Of a stretch of DNA of 39,859 nucleotides, positions 31,208 to 39,788 are shown piece after piece. A program made the translations under genes and the position numbers. The notes beneath the pieces were generated by a model, which was not told where the DNA came from, did no database searches, and saw only the letters and a program-made list of their open reading frames with translations. The stretch comes from Desertibacillus haloalkaliphilus (lineage in GTDB: Bacteria; Bacillota; Bacilli; Bacillales; KJ1-10-99): assembly GCF_019039105.1 (NCBI RefSeq), contig NZ_JAHPIV010000018.1, positions 32,001 through 71,859 of the forward strand, written 5' to 3'. Numbering within the stretch: position 1 is the first letter of the stretch; each line of letters opens with the position of its first letter.

Positions 31208-33344
31208 CTCTGTCTAAAAGCCAATAATAACTTGCTGACACAATCACAAACATGGATGTCGCCGCTGCGACAACCCCAGAATCATTTAAAGCGAGCAAGG
31301 CAACAGACGCAACGATCCCCGCTTGAATGATATCTTTTTGAGGACGTTCAGTGAACATTCGCTTTTGCCGCCAAAGCAAAAGACCAATGAGTAAATAGCT
31401 ACACACAAATAACTGTGTCCAATTTGAGAACTTAAAGATCTTCCAATTCATCGCAAGCTTTCTCTCCATGACTTCAATGATATAACGAATATCACCATTT
31501 AAAAGTCTCTCAAATGCGTAGCCGATATGAGTCTGGTCCCCTTTGGATTGGAAGCCATATAAAACGAACAGTAGCACCATTAATATCACTACCCCGTATA
31601 AAATCATGCGCTTCCAATGAACCCGCAAACCAAGTAAACGAAAGAATAGATACCCAAAAGCAATTCCAGTCGCTAACGTTGCTCCTGCATTTGTTCCCAA
31701 GTAGGGGGCTCCGAGAATATAAAGCTGCACCAAACAAACCACTGTAACAATCGATAACGTCAGCCACTTTTTCGCCATATACACAAACGGCATAACAACT
31801 AGTAAACCTGCAACGATATAAATTCCTGCATACTCATTGCCCATTCCATAATAACGAGCACCTATGATTGGATCATATCCTAAATATGACCGCTGAATCA
31901 GACTCGAACCAAGGACCTGATCAACAGAGATCATAAAAAATAAAAGTGTTCCTACCACTGCGAACGGATGCTTTAAATAGCGAACACAAGCATAACCAAT
32001 CGCTACCGAAGTGAAAGATAACAACCAAAAGTAAAAGCCAGGGTCAATCCTTTTTAATAAATGGGGTGTCACTAAAAACCATAATGGTGAACTAACCCCT
32101 GCCACTAGCAGTACTTTCGCAGCAAACTTCCACGTTTCATTCTCTCGTTTTCTCCACAAAACTACACTAATGCCAATGAGTAAGATGACCAAGAGCGTAA
32201 TATAACTAGATAAAACGACACCACGCGTCTGGAAAATCGTAAAAATCCATGCGACATGATCCAAGACTTCACTGGCTGTGTATAACTCTGTGTCGACTCG
32301 TTTCACCGGTTGTCCTAGCATCACCTGCGGGTGCTCAATCGCAAAGAAATCAAGTATCGTTGGAGCGATATCCATATTACTCACAACATGATCCTGACGT
32401 GTCGTTTGCGAACGAATAACCCACTGCGATTTCTGCGCATCACTTTTCCACAACCAAAGCGGAGCCAACCTCTCTCTTGCATTATAGGCGTCTTGATTCA
32501 TCATCGGTGATAACATCATCACTTGACGTGAGCCCTCACCATCGATAAGCTCTTTCAACAGTGACTCAAGCGCTAACAAGTTCTGCTCGTATTGCTGTTG
32601 ATAATGTTCTTTGGTCATCACTAATTTTTCGGCAAATAAACGCTCAAGATCGCCCCATTCAATCACCAGGAAGCTACGCGAGGCTTTACTCTCTACTTGA
32701 TTAACCTCATTAATAATTGCACCAACATCCATCTCAACCCCACTTGGAGCCTCGATACTTTCTTTTACGCCTACGGTTAGATCTCCCTGTGATTCTCCGA
32801 TTTTATCTAATGTAAATAATGATCCATACCTACGCTTTTCATCACTTGTATCACTATGACCAATCACAAACCGATCAACATTTTCACGTTTTAACAGCTC
32901 TCCTAGTAAGCCAATCTCAGCTTGATATGTCGTTTCTTGATTCTTTTCCACAAGCTTGTGGAAAAAAGGGTGTACGATAGAGGACCTTGGCCAATCACCC
33001 GTCCACTGTACATACCGCTCTTCCACCGGTCGCTGTTGAAAATGTTCACCTTGTTCATATGCATTCCACCCTTTTACGCCCAAGCCACGAATGCCACTAC
33101 TCAATGAAACCGCGCTATTTAAATAGGAATAATCACCATCAGGGCGGATATTCACACCTGCTACCCCGCCGTGATGCCATAACTCCGTTGCTTCTCCACT
33201 TGTTAACAGCCATTCAATTTCTTGAAACGATAACCCAGGAACTAAAACTAAAATTAAACTTTCATTTGTGGATTGTGCATAATTTTTTTCCAAAGGTAAA
33301 CAGATAAAGATAACCATGATCAGAAAATAGATCTTTTTCAACAA
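31188..33344 (-). CDS. alkaline-phosphatase-like membrane protein of unknown function
   Basis: 718 residues. Signal-type helix (1-23, ending near YAQS). Residues ~28-345 form an extracellular domain with alkaline-phosphatase/sulfatase features: LVLVPGLSF near 32-40, a nucleophile-like NSAVSLSSGIRG near 76-87, and the diagnostic QDHVVSNMDIAPTILDFF near 317-334. Residues ~375-710 contain 10 or 11 membrane helices with conserved-looking GARYYGMGNEYAGIYIV (near 496-512), GAPYLGTNAGAT and LALNDSGVVAA. Databases often call relatives phosphoglyceromutase, which the membrane half does not support. It may handle a lipid-linked or surface polymer; that is a guess. B. subtilis lacks it at this point between ydiF and tsaD, as far as I recall. 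Confidence 0.75.
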   Translation of the reverse strand: MLKKIYFLIMVIFICLPLEKNYAQSTNESLILVLVPGLSFQEIEWLLTSGEATELWHHGGVAGVNIRPDGDYSYLNSAVSLSSGIRGLGVKGWNAYEQGEHFQQRPVEERYVQWTGDWPRSSIVHPFFHKLVEKNQETTYQAEIGLLGELLKRENVDRFVIGHSDTSDEKRRYGSLFTLDKIGESQGDLTVGVKESIEAPSGVEMDVGAIINEVNQVESKASRSFLVIEWGDLERLFAEKLVMTKEHYQQQYEQNLLALESLLKELIDGEGSRQVMMLSPMMNQDAYNARERLAPLWLWKSDAQKSQWVIRSQTTRQDHVVSNMDIAPTILDFFAIEHPQVMLGQPVKRVDTELYTASEVLDHVAWIFTIFQTRGVVLSSYITLLVILLIGISVVLWRKRENETWKFAAKVLLVAGVSSPLWFLVTPHLLKRIDPGFYFWLLSFTSVAIGYACVRYLKHPFAVVGTLLFFMISVDQVLGSSLIQRSYLGYDPIIGARYYGMGNEYAGIYIVAGLLVVMPFVYMAKKWLTLSIVTVVCLVQLYILGAPYLGTNAGATLATGIAFGYLFFRLLGLRVHWKRMILYGVVILMVLLFVLYGFQSKGDQTHIGYAFERLLNGDIRYIIEVMERKLAMNWKIFKFSNWTQLFVCSYLLIGLLLWRQKRMFTERPQKDIIQAGIVASVALLALNDSGVVAAATSMFVIVSASYYWLLDREKRPRT

Positions 33345-33387
33345 ATTGCTCTCCTTTATTCGACGAATTTATTTAAAATTTTCTGAC

Positions 33388-33571
33388 ATATCCACAATAT
33401 CCACATAGTTACTAACAGGCTGTGTACTTATTTATTAAGACTCCTACTATTTATCCCCACTATCCACTAAGTTATCCACATTTTATTTATAAACAGTAAA
33501 AAGTCCGTTGTTTTAGTCTTTCAACAGAAATATCCACAGTCTTAACAACTTGTTAGTAACTTTTTTCCACA
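33388..33571. promoter_or_regulatory. DnaA-box cluster (intergenic)
   Basis: All on the + strand: TTATCCACA at 33472-33480 (perfect); ATATCCACA at 33388-33396, 33397-33405 and 33530-33538; TTATCCCCA at 33451-33459; TTTTCCACA at 33563-33571; and a poorer CTATCCACT at 33460-33468. The 425-bp gap 33345-33768 is AT-rich and has no convincing gene. B. subtilis is recalled to have a DnaA-binding cluster in gcp-ydiF, the same locus. Confidence 0.82.
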
Positions 33572-33592
33572 TAAGTCTTATCTTAATAAAAA

Positions 33593-33637
33593 TAAAAAAA
33601 TCTCTTCTCCATCTTTTACGATAGAAAAGAGATTTAA
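33593..33637 (-). terminator. terminator of the thiL-tsaD operon
   Basis: On the minus strand AAATCTCTTTTCTATC pairs with GATGGAGAAGAGATTT around a short loop and is followed by TTTT. It lies 130 bp after the tsaD stop. Confidence 0.75.
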
Positions 33638-33655
33638 ACCCAATACTTAACATGC

Positions 33656-33739
33656 GTGTCCAAAACAGAAGACAAAAAGAACCGATCGGCTAAAGTCGCA
33701 GAGGCAGTACAAGAACAAGCCTTCGAAGAATTTCGATAG
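33656..33739 (+). CDS. possible 27-residue ORF or gene remnant
   Basis: GTG start, VSKTEDKKNRSAKVAEAVQE then QAFEEFR. No ribosome binding site. Amino-acid composition is protein-like, so it may be the relic of a gene. It is listed because it fills the end of the intergenic region. Confidence 0.2.
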   Translation: MSKTEDKKNRSAKVAEAVQEQAFEEFR

Positions 33740-33768
33740 TTATCTTACCGGACTTGTTGAACCTCCTC

Positions 33769-34788
33769 TTAACGTTCTAAATCTAATCCTGGGTTCCCAT
33801 TTAACCTAAAATCAGCGTAATTCCCTTTTGCTAATTCAATGCTCGCTGCGGCTGCGATCATTGCGGCATTATCCGTACAGAGCGATAGCGGAGGGATGAT
33901 CAAGTCTACATCATTATCGGCAAACGTTTTTTCTAGCTGTTCACGTAAACCTTTATTTGCAGCTACCCCTCCAGCTACAAGCAGTTGTTTAGCCTGATAT
34001 TCTTCAACTGCTCGTTTTGTCTTTCCAACAAGTACATCAATAACACTTGCTTGAAAACTCGCAGCAAGATCTTCTGGTTTGATCTGCTCTCCGCGCTGAC
34101 GAGCATTATGTAGCGTATTAATAACCGCTGATTTTAATCCACTAAAACTAAAATCAAATGAATCTGGCTCTAACCAAGCACGAGGCAAATCGAGTGTCGG
34201 CTCTCCTTTATGAGCAAGTCTGTCAATCTGCGGTCCACCAGGGTATGGCAAATCGAGTGTACGCGCGACTTTGTCATACGCTTCACCGACTGCGTCATCT
34301 CTCGTTTCACCAATCACTTCGTATGATCCATGGCCTTCCATATAAACTAATTCCGTATGGCCACCAGACACAACCAAGGAAACGAGTGGAAACTGAAGTT
34401 CTCGCACGAGTCGGTTGGCATAAATGTGCCCAGCAATATGATGGACACCAATTAAGGGAAGGTCATGCGCAAAAGCGATTGCCTTAGCTGCACTGACACC
34501 GATAAGCAATGCCCCAACTAATCCAGGTCCTTCTGTCACTGCTATCGCAGCTAAATCTGTAAACGACACTTCCGCTTCATCCATCGCCGTTTCAATAATT
34601 GCCGTCATTTGCTCGACGTGATGGCGTGATGCTACTTCAGGCACGACCCCACCAAATCGTTTATGACTTTCAATTTGTGAAGAAACGACATTTGCTATAA
34701 TTTCTGTTCCATTTTTGACAACCGCTACCGCTGTTTCATCACAGCTCGTTTCGATTGCTAGTATTAGTTCATCCTGCTTCGTTTCCAT
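33769..34788 (-). CDS. tsaD: tRNA threonylcarbamoyladenosine synthase subunit TsaD
   Basis: 339 residues. ASKHA-fold enzyme: [30 protein letters not shown] and [13 protein letters not shown] (metal-binding His pairs), [39 protein letters not shown] and [10 protein letters not shown]. With TsaB and TsaE it transfers the threonylcarbamoyl group to A37 of ANN-decoding tRNAs. It overlaps rimI by 20 nt in the tsaE-tsaB-rimI-tsaD operon. Confidence 0.98.
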   Translation of the reverse strand: METKQDELILAIETSCDETAVAVVKNGTEIIANVVSSQIESHKRFGGVVPEVASRHHVEQMTAIIETAMDEAEVSFTDLAAIAVTEGPGLVGALLIGVSAAKAIAFAHDLPLIGVHHIAGHIYANRLVRELQFPLVSLVVSGGHTELVYMEGHGSYEVIGETRDDAVGEAYDKVARTLDLPYPGGPQIDRLAHKGEPTLDLPRAWLEPDSFDFSFSGLKSAVINTLHNARQRGEQIKPEDLAASFQASVIDVLVGKTKRAVEEYQAKQLLVAGGVAANKGLREQLEKTFADNDVDLIIPPLSLCTDNAAMIAAAASIELAKGNYADFRLNGNPGLDLER

Positions 34789-35236
34789 TTAACATCACCC
34801 ACATTATTAACGCATCTTCTAAATTGTCTGTGTAATACTTTTTGCGAATCCCACCCGATTGAAACCCTAATTTTTCATATAATTGCTTAGCAATTTCATT
34901 AGAGACACGAACTTCTAACGTCATTTTTTTTGCTCCAAATGTTTTCGCTAAATCTAATGCATGAATAAGTAGTATTTCACCGAATTTTTTTCCCCGATAG
35001 TTTGAGTGAATGGCAATATTGGTAATATGAGCTTCATCAATAACGACCCAGACACCACAATAACCAACAACCTTACCATCAACTTCAACGACTAAATAGT
35101 GCGCAAATTGATTGTTCGTTAGTTCATTCTGAAACGCTTCCCTACTCCAAGGTACGGGAAAGGCGTCTTGTTCAACAACTATAACGTCTTCAATATCTTC
35201 GACAGACATAAGTCGAATCGTACACTTCTCCTCCAT
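34769..35236 (-). CDS. rimI: RimI-family N-acetyltransferase
   Basis: 155 residues, GNAT fold. [20 protein letters not shown] and [13 protein letters not shown] are the RimI N-terminus; [20 protein letters not shown] holds the acetyl-CoA loop (R..GKKFG); [20 protein letters not shown] completes the domain. It acetylates N-terminal residues, in E. coli ribosomal protein S18. The gene begins 2 bp after the tsaB stop. Confidence 0.95.
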   Translation of the reverse strand: MEEKCTIRLMSVEDIEDVIVVEQDAFPVPWSREAFQNELTNNQFAHYLVVEVDGKVVGYCGVWVVIDEAHITNIAIHSNYRGKKFGEILLIHALDLAKTFGAKKMTLEVRVSNEIAKQLYEKLGFQSGGIRKKYYTDNLEDALIMWVMLNGNEAG

Positions 35237-35238
35237 CG

Positions 35239-35943
35239 TTAGTCAACCTTACCTTGTTGAGATTCAAGCCATTTTGCCTCTGCTTCTGCTAGACGGAGAT
35301 ATTCTGGTACAAATTCATGGACATTGTCTATCGCATCACGGCTAATCCCTATCAAAGCTAATTCGCTTGGACGCGGGTTATGCTGACTACCTGAAGCAAA
35401 CACTGCTTTTGTCTGTAATTGCTCTTCAATTAACTGCTGGTGTAGAGGAAGATCATTGCCAATAAACAAGACTTCATCCTTTTGCTGCTTGAGCATCTCA
35501 AGCCAGTCGGTTAATTGAATAATACGGTCATTTTCAATATTCTCTACTTGACCTTGATTCGATTTGTAGAGCCCAGTATAAACTTGTCCACGTCGAGCAT
35601 CAAATAATGGTGAGATCACACCATTAAAATATCGTCCATTTTGGGCAAGGACCTCTAAGCTAGAAACACCGACTAACGGTATGTTTAAGGACCAAGCCAT
35701 TGTCTTTGCCGTTGTTACACCGATCCGCACGCCTGTGTATGAACCAGGGCCATTTGCAACAATAATCCGATCTAATTCTTTCGGTTGCATATTTACTTCC
35801 TTCATCAAATCGGAGATCGCAGGCATTAACCGAATCGAATGGTTCTTTTTTAAATTCGTAATCACCTCTCCTAATATACGATCATCCTCTGTAACCGCCA
35901 CACCCATGACTAAATTAGATGTATCAATTGTCAGTGCTTTCAT
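35239..35943 (-). CDS. tsaB: TsaB, partner of TsaD
   Basis: 234 residues from the ATG at 35943 (MKALTIDTSNLVMGVAVTED) with AAGGAGTTACAAAA upstream; the longer frame to 35985 lies in tsaE. ANGPGSYTGVRIGVTTAKTM is the family signature and SPLFDARRGQVYTGLY follows. An inactive ASKHA paralogue that dimerises with TsaD in t6A synthesis. The start overlaps the tsaE end by 20 nt. Confidence 0.96.
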   Translation of the reverse strand: MKALTIDTSNLVMGVAVTEDDRILGEVITNLKKNHSIRLMPAISDLMKEVNMQPKELDRIIVANGPGSYTGVRIGVTTAKTMAWSLNIPLVGVSSLEVLAQNGRYFNGVISPLFDARRGQVYTGLYKSNQGQVENIENDRIIQLTDWLEMLKQQKDEVLFIGNDLPLHQQLIEEQLQTKAVFASGSQHNPRPSELALIGISRDAIDNVHEFVPEYLRLAEAEAKWLESQQGKVD

Positions 35944-36397
35944 TTTTTTGTAACTCCTTACACAACGTAATATAACGGTCCCCATACGGTATAAAAGTTA
36001 GCTGGCGTTGTTGCTCACCGCGGTGATGGATTTCAATGGCCAATCGGTTCTCTGGCAATTGCTCCTCAATCAAACTTGCCCATTCAACCACCGTAACACC
36101 TTCGCCATGGAAATATTCCTCAAAGCCAAGATCCTCGTCACTACCTTCTAACCGGTAAACATCCATATGATATAACGGTAACCGCCCCTTGTACTCTTTT
36201 ATAATTGTAAACGTCGGGCTGTTAACTACCCTTTTAATACCTAACCCTTTGGCAAGGCCCTTTGTAAAGCTCGTTTTCCCTGCACCTAGGTCTCCTTCTA
36301 ATGTTAGCACATCGCCCGGAGCTAATAAGCCTGCGAGCCTTTCTGCAAGTGTAAGTGTTTCTTCCGGAGAATTGGTTTCAATCGTTAGTTTTTCCAT
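35924..36397 (-). CDS. tsaE: TsaE ATPase of t6A synthesis
   Basis: 157 residues. Walker A GDLGAGKTSFTKGLAKGLGI, then SPTFTIIKEYKGRLPLYHMD and VTVVEWASLIEEQLPENRL match the TsaE (YjeE/YdiB) family. The ATPase drives turnover of the TsaB-TsaD complex. AAGGTGAGATTTAA precedes the ATG. Confidence 0.96.
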   Translation of the reverse strand: MEKLTIETNSPEETLTLAERLAGLLAPGDVLTLEGDLGAGKTSFTKGLAKGLGIKRVVNSPTFTIIKEYKGRLPLYHMDVYRLEGSDEDLGFEEYFHGEGVTVVEWASLIEEQLPENRLAIEIHHRGEQQRQLTFIPYGDRYITLCKELQKNESTDN

Positions 36398-36417
36398 TTA
36401 AATCTCACCTTACTATT

Positions 36418-37404
36418 TTATCGATTAAAATGATTATACCCGCTTTTTTCTAAAGGAATGATATTGTCGGCTACTTTTATGTATGCTTTGGATTCACCAT
36501 CATAAACTTCACCAATTCGTGAAACAGTGATTCCAGCTTGCCCGAACTTTTGTGTTAATTGAGGCCAATCAGATTTCGCTACAGTACCAATTAACTGAAA
36601 GTCCTCGCCACCAAACAGCCCATATGTATCGATCTGCTTTTGGCTATATATATGTAGTTGCGATGCAAATGGGATCTTCTCACGATCAATTACTATTTTA
36701 ACATGACTAGCTTCAGCAATCTCATTAACTTCACTTGCAATTCCATCACTAATATCATTTAGCGAAAGCCGTAAACCACTCTCAGCTAAAACCCGTCCCG
36801 CTTTCACCTGAGGTAACGGCCTTTGATGAGCATCAACTAATTTTTGTTCATTTTCAGTAAATAAGTGTGTATGTCCAAATTGTAATAACAATTCAAGCCC
36901 AGCTGCTGATGCACCGACATCCCCTGTGACAAAAGCGATATCACCTGGTTTCGCATTTTCTCGCAATAAGTGTCGACCTTTTTCAACTCGTCCAAGCACA
37001 GTAACCGATATGACAAGGCGGTCACTTGTTGAAACCGTATCACCACCGATTACATCCATCTTATATGTTGACGCTAACGCTGTCATCCCCTGATAGATCT
37101 CATATACTTCCTCATCCTTCCACGTTGGCGGAATCGCGATTGAAACAACATAATATGTAGGGATCCCCCCCATCGCAGCAACATCACTAACATTTGCTGC
37201 TAATGCTTTATATCCAATATTCCATGGTGGCATTGTTTTACGGTTAAAATGTACGTCTTCAACCATTGTATCAACACATACGATTTCTTCATAATCACTA
37301 CTCCCACGAAAAAGAGCGGCATCGTCACCAATTCCTTTCACTAATGACGACTGATTCGTTTGCTTAGGTGTAATATTCTTTATAAATTGAAATTCGTCCT
37401 CCAT
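36418..37404 (-). CDS. thiL: thiamine-monophosphate kinase
   Basis: 328 residues. KGIGDDAALFRG, CVDTMVEDVHFNRKTMPPWN, ALAANVSDVAAMGGIPTYYV, GGDTVSTSDRLVISVTVLG and FGGEDFQLIG are the ATP- and substrate-binding motifs of ThiL (PurM-like fold). It phosphorylates thiamine monophosphate to thiamine diphosphate. First gene of the thiL-tsaE-tsaB-rimI-tsaD operon; AAAGGTGTTGTTTAT precedes the ATG. Confidence 0.97.
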   Translation of the reverse strand: MEDEFQFIKNITPKQTNQSSLVKGIGDDAALFRGSSDYEEIVCVDTMVEDVHFNRKTMPPWNIGYKALAANVSDVAAMGGIPTYYVVSIAIPPTWKDEEVYEIYQGMTALASTYKMDVIGGDTVSTSDRLVISVTVLGRVEKGRHLLRENAKPGDIAFVTGDVGASAAGLELLLQFGHTHLFTENEQKLVDAHQRPLPQVKAGRVLAESGLRLSLNDISDGIASEVNEIAEASHVKIVIDREKIPFASQLHIYSQKQIDTYGLFGGEDFQLIGTVAKSDWPQLTQKFGQAGITVSRIGEVYDGESKAYIKVADNIIPLEKSGYNHFNR

Positions 37405-37446
37405 ATAAACAACACCTTTACGTCTAAAATGAATGATGTAGATGTG

Positions 37447-37478
37447 TAAAAAAACCTTAGGATATCACGATCCTAAGG
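37447..37478 (-). terminator. terminator upstream of thiL
   Basis: Minus strand: CCTTAGGAT-CGTGAT-ATCCTAAGG followed by TTTTTTT. A second barrier between the tRNA transcript and thiL. Confidence 0.88.
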
Positions 37479-37528
37479 ACGATTAACTGTAACAGTTTAC
37501 CCTATTTTCAAAAAACTTATTTACACAT

Positions 37529-37556
37529 AAAAAAAGCGAAACATCTATGTTTCGTT
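37529..37556 (-). terminator. terminator after tRNA-fMet and tRNA-Asp
   Basis: Minus strand: CGAAACAT-AG-ATGTTTCG followed by CTTTTTTT, directly downstream of tRNA-Asp. Confidence 0.8.
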
Positions 37557-37562
37557 ACTAAA

Positions 37563-37638
37563 TGGCGGACCCGACCGGATTTGAACCGGCGATCTCCTGC
37601 GTGACAGGCAGGCATGTTAACCCCTACACCACGGGTCC
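37563..37638 (-). tRNA. tRNA-Asp (GTC)
   Basis: 76 nt with encoded CCA. Acceptor GGACCCG/CGGGTCC, anticodon loop CTGTCAC (GTC) and GGTTCAAATCC T-arm. Lies 28 bp downstream of the initiator tRNA on the same transcript. Confidence 0.97.
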
Positions 37639-37666
37639 CTATACAGTTACTAACTGATTAAGTAGT

Positions 37667-37743
<77 letters not shown>

Positions 37744-37922
37744 ATAATGTGAAAAGTTATTTACTGTTTATCATCACATTTATTAATATACCATATAAAC
37801 AAATCGGTTGCAAGGTTTCTCAAAAATTCACCAACATTTTTTCTTTCTCTTAATGAATCACAAGATTGCGTTTTACTTCTAAACCATGTTTTATTATCAT
37901 AGAACAAAAGGAGTTGATATAA

Positions 37923-38156
37923 ATGGGCAAATGTAACATTGACCACAGTCTAGAAGACGTTAAAAAGAAACTTGATGAACAATCAAGCTTTTTACCAGCA
38001 GATATCAAGAAAGAATTTACTACTTATCTTGAGCAAGAACGAACACAAGAACAACTAAATGAAGCGTTCCATTTGTTAAAAAAGTATGACTTAGCTGAGG
38101 AAAAAGAACGCAACGATCGTAATGAAAAGATGGCTACTCTTTTTAGCCAAGCTTAA
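37923..38156 (+). CDS. small conserved Bacillaceae protein
   Basis: 77 residues: MGKCNIDHSLEDVKKKLDEQ, SSFLPADIKKEFTTYLEQER, then NEAFHLLKKYDLAEEKERND. All-helical and charged. AAAAGGAGTTGATATAA gives a strong start. It is the only + strand gene between the two RNA clusters. I recognise the type as a small group-conserved Bacillus protein but know no function. Confidence 0.72.
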   Translation: MGKCNIDHSLEDVKKKLDEQSSFLPADIKKEFTTYLEQERTQEQLNEAFHLLKKYDLAEEKERNDRNEKMATLFSQA

Positions 38157-38181
38157 CCCTCTTCTAATGAAGGCATCACTT

Positions 38182-38205
38182 AGGCGACCTTTCAATGGGT
38201 CGCCT
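38182..38205 (+). terminator. hairpin after the small + strand gene
   Basis: AGGCGACC and GGTCGCCT enclose TTTCAATG. The following TTGCAG is a poor U-tract, so termination may be weak. Confidence 0.45.
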
Positions 38206-38254
38206 TGCAGAAATAACACTTCTTTTCGAGTGGGAAAGAATAGTTCCTAAAGTA

Positions 38255-38434
38255 TTATTCCTCCTCAAGCTCCTCAAGCGGCAATACCATGACCTCGTCG
38301 CTATTTTCCTCAGAAAATGCACTAACAGAACCTTCTGACTCATTAACATTTTTTAACCAAACAGGGACGCCATGGTAAGTGACTGTAATTTCTTTTGGAG
38401 AAGAAATAATTTGCTTTGCTCGATTTGGTTCCAT
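38255..38434 (-). CDS. sspH: small acid-soluble spore protein SspH
   Basis: 59 residues from the ATG at 38434 (MEPNRAKQIISSPKEITVTY, HGVPVWLKNVNESEGSV), ending LPLEELEEE. The pattern RAK.I..SP....VTY.GVPV....VNE matches the H-type SASP family of Bacillus. AAGGAGCCTTTACCC precedes the ATG; an ATG at 38458 is less likely. Expressed in the forespore; shows that the organism forms endospores. Confidence 0.92.
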   Translation of the reverse strand: MEPNRAKQIISSPKEITVTYHGVPVWLKNVNESEGSVSAFSEENSDEVMVLPLEELEEE

Positions 38435-38473
38435 GGGTAAAGGCTCCTTTTTATCCAAGATTTATTTCAATGG

Positions 38474-38503
38474 TAGTATTTGCTCTTACAGGGTTTTTAT
38501 ACA
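38474..38503 (-). promoter_or_regulatory. SigG-type promoter of sspH
   Basis: Minus strand: TGTATA (38498-38503), 17 bp, AATACTA (38474-38480), near the forespore SigG consensus (TGnATA / CATnnTA), 40 bp upstream of the sspH start codon. Confidence 0.6.
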
Positions 38504-38522
38504 AAACATATAAATTAAAAAC

Positions 38523-38554
38523 AAAAAAAGCACACTCCGATTGGAATGTACTTT
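38523..38554 (-). terminator. terminator after 5S rRNA
   Basis: Minus strand: AAGTACATTCC-AATC-GGAGTGTGCTT followed by TTTTT, immediately 3' of the 5S gene. Confidence 0.85.
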
Positions 38555-38558
38555 AACA

Positions 38559-38675
38559 GTTTGGCAACGTCCTACTCTCACAGGGGTAAACCCCCAATTA
38601 CCATCGGCGCAAAAGAGCTTAACGGTCGTGTTCGGCATGGGAACGAGTGTGACCTCTTTGCTATCGTCACCAAAC
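38559..38675 (-). rRNA. rrf: 5S ribosomal RNA
   Basis: About 116 nt. The 5' end TTTGGTGACGATAGCAAAGA, the conserved CCGAACACG loop and the 3' GAGAGTAGGACGTTGCCAAA are those of Bacillus 5S. It is the last gene of the tRNA transcript; no 23S is adjacent inside the window. Ends are approximate by a few bases. Confidence 0.95.
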
Positions 38676-38748
38676 CAATAAAATAAACACCCTCTACAAA
38701 CTAGTATAATAGTAAGCAGATAGAGATGTTTTTAATCAGTTTGAATTA

Positions 38749-38825
<77 letters not shown>

Positions 38826-38853
38826 ATATTATTAATAAATAATTTTATAAGTT

Positions 38854-38927
38854 TGGAGCGGGTGATGAGAATCGAACTCACGACCAGAGCTTGGAAGGCT
38901 CTTGTTTTACCACTAAACTACACCCGC
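38854..38927 (-). tRNA. tRNA-Gly (TCC)
   Basis: 74 nt with CCA. GCGGGTG/CACCCGC acceptor, CTTCCAAG anticodon loop and GAGTTCGATTCTC T-arm. Confidence 0.97.
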
Positions 38928-38929
38928 AA

Positions 38930-39006
38930 TGGTCGGGAAGACAGGATTTGAACCTGCGACCCCTTGGTCCCAAACCAAGTGCTCTGCCAAGCTGAGCTAC
39001 TTCCCG
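38930..39006 (-). tRNA. tRNA-Pro (TGG)
   Basis: 77 nt with CCA. CGGGAAG/CTTCCCG acceptor, TTTGGGA anticodon loop and AGGTTCAAATCCT T-arm. Only 2 bp from tRNA-Gly. Confidence 0.97.
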
Positions 39007-39018
39007 TTTCTAAAGTAT

Positions 39019-39270
39019 ATAAACTGCGAATCTCTTCGTCAGTTGCACTCAATCAAATCCTCATGTACCCTTGTACAATCCGGTTTTCTTTCGTTTACTT
39101 CCTCGATCTTCTTGTTTCTCTACTTTAGAAGATCATAAACTGCGAATCTCTTCGTCAGTTGCACTCAATCAAATCCTCATGTACCCTTGTACAATCCGGT
39201 TTTCTTTCGCTTACTTCCTTGACCTTCTTGTTTCTCTACTTTAGAACATTATAAACTGTGAATCTCTTCG
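39019..39270. repeat. 116-bp tandem repeats in the tRNA spacer
   Basis: The ATAAACTGCGAATCTCTTCG motif starts at 39019, 39135 and 39251 (TGTG in the third), a period of 116 bp. Two near-identical units (differing at a few bases) are complete and the third is cut off after about 20 bp. Each unit contains GTACCCTTGTAC. The 302-bp spacer 39007-39308 has no gene. Confidence 0.88.
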
Positions 39271-39308
39271 CTAGATTTTATGCAAAAATCATTTTGTTAA
39301 CATAAAAA

Positions 39309-39385
<77 letters not shown>

Positions 39386-39416
39386 ATTTTTAAAATTATA
39401 AATGAATTATGGTGCT

Positions 39417-39570
39417 ACTTGCTTCGAAGATCATTCAGGGCTTGCTCCTGCGTCTACGAGTTTATTCAATGATGCGGATTCCTCGTCGCATGTTAGCATA
39501 GGAGTTTAATCACATGCTCCTGCGCCGCTAACGCTTGCTCGTCGCAAACTTGCTTCGAAGATCATTCAGG
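39417..39570. repeat. 23-bp direct repeats in the Arg-Leu spacer
   Basis: ACTTGCTTCGAAGATCATTC and the following AGG occur at 39417-39439 and 39548-39570. Between them are further related pieces (GCTCCTGCG twice). The 194-bp spacer 39386-39579 has no gene. Confidence 0.7.
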
Positions 39571-39579
39571 TAGTAAGTT

Positions 39580-39665
<86 letters not shown>

Positions 39666-39680
39666 TTCTTTTATATAAAA

Positions 39681-39765
39681 TGGTGCGGGTGAAGGGAGTC
39701 GAACCCCCACGTCATAAGACACTAGATCCTAAGTCTAGCGCGTCTGCCAATTCCGCCACACCCGC
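39681..39765 (-). tRNA. tRNA-Leu (TAG)
   Basis: 85 nt with CCA and a long variable arm. GCGGGTG/CACCCGC acceptor and ACTTAGGA anticodon loop. Confidence 0.96.
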
Positions 39766-39788
39766 AATTATTCTTTTAAATGTAAAAA

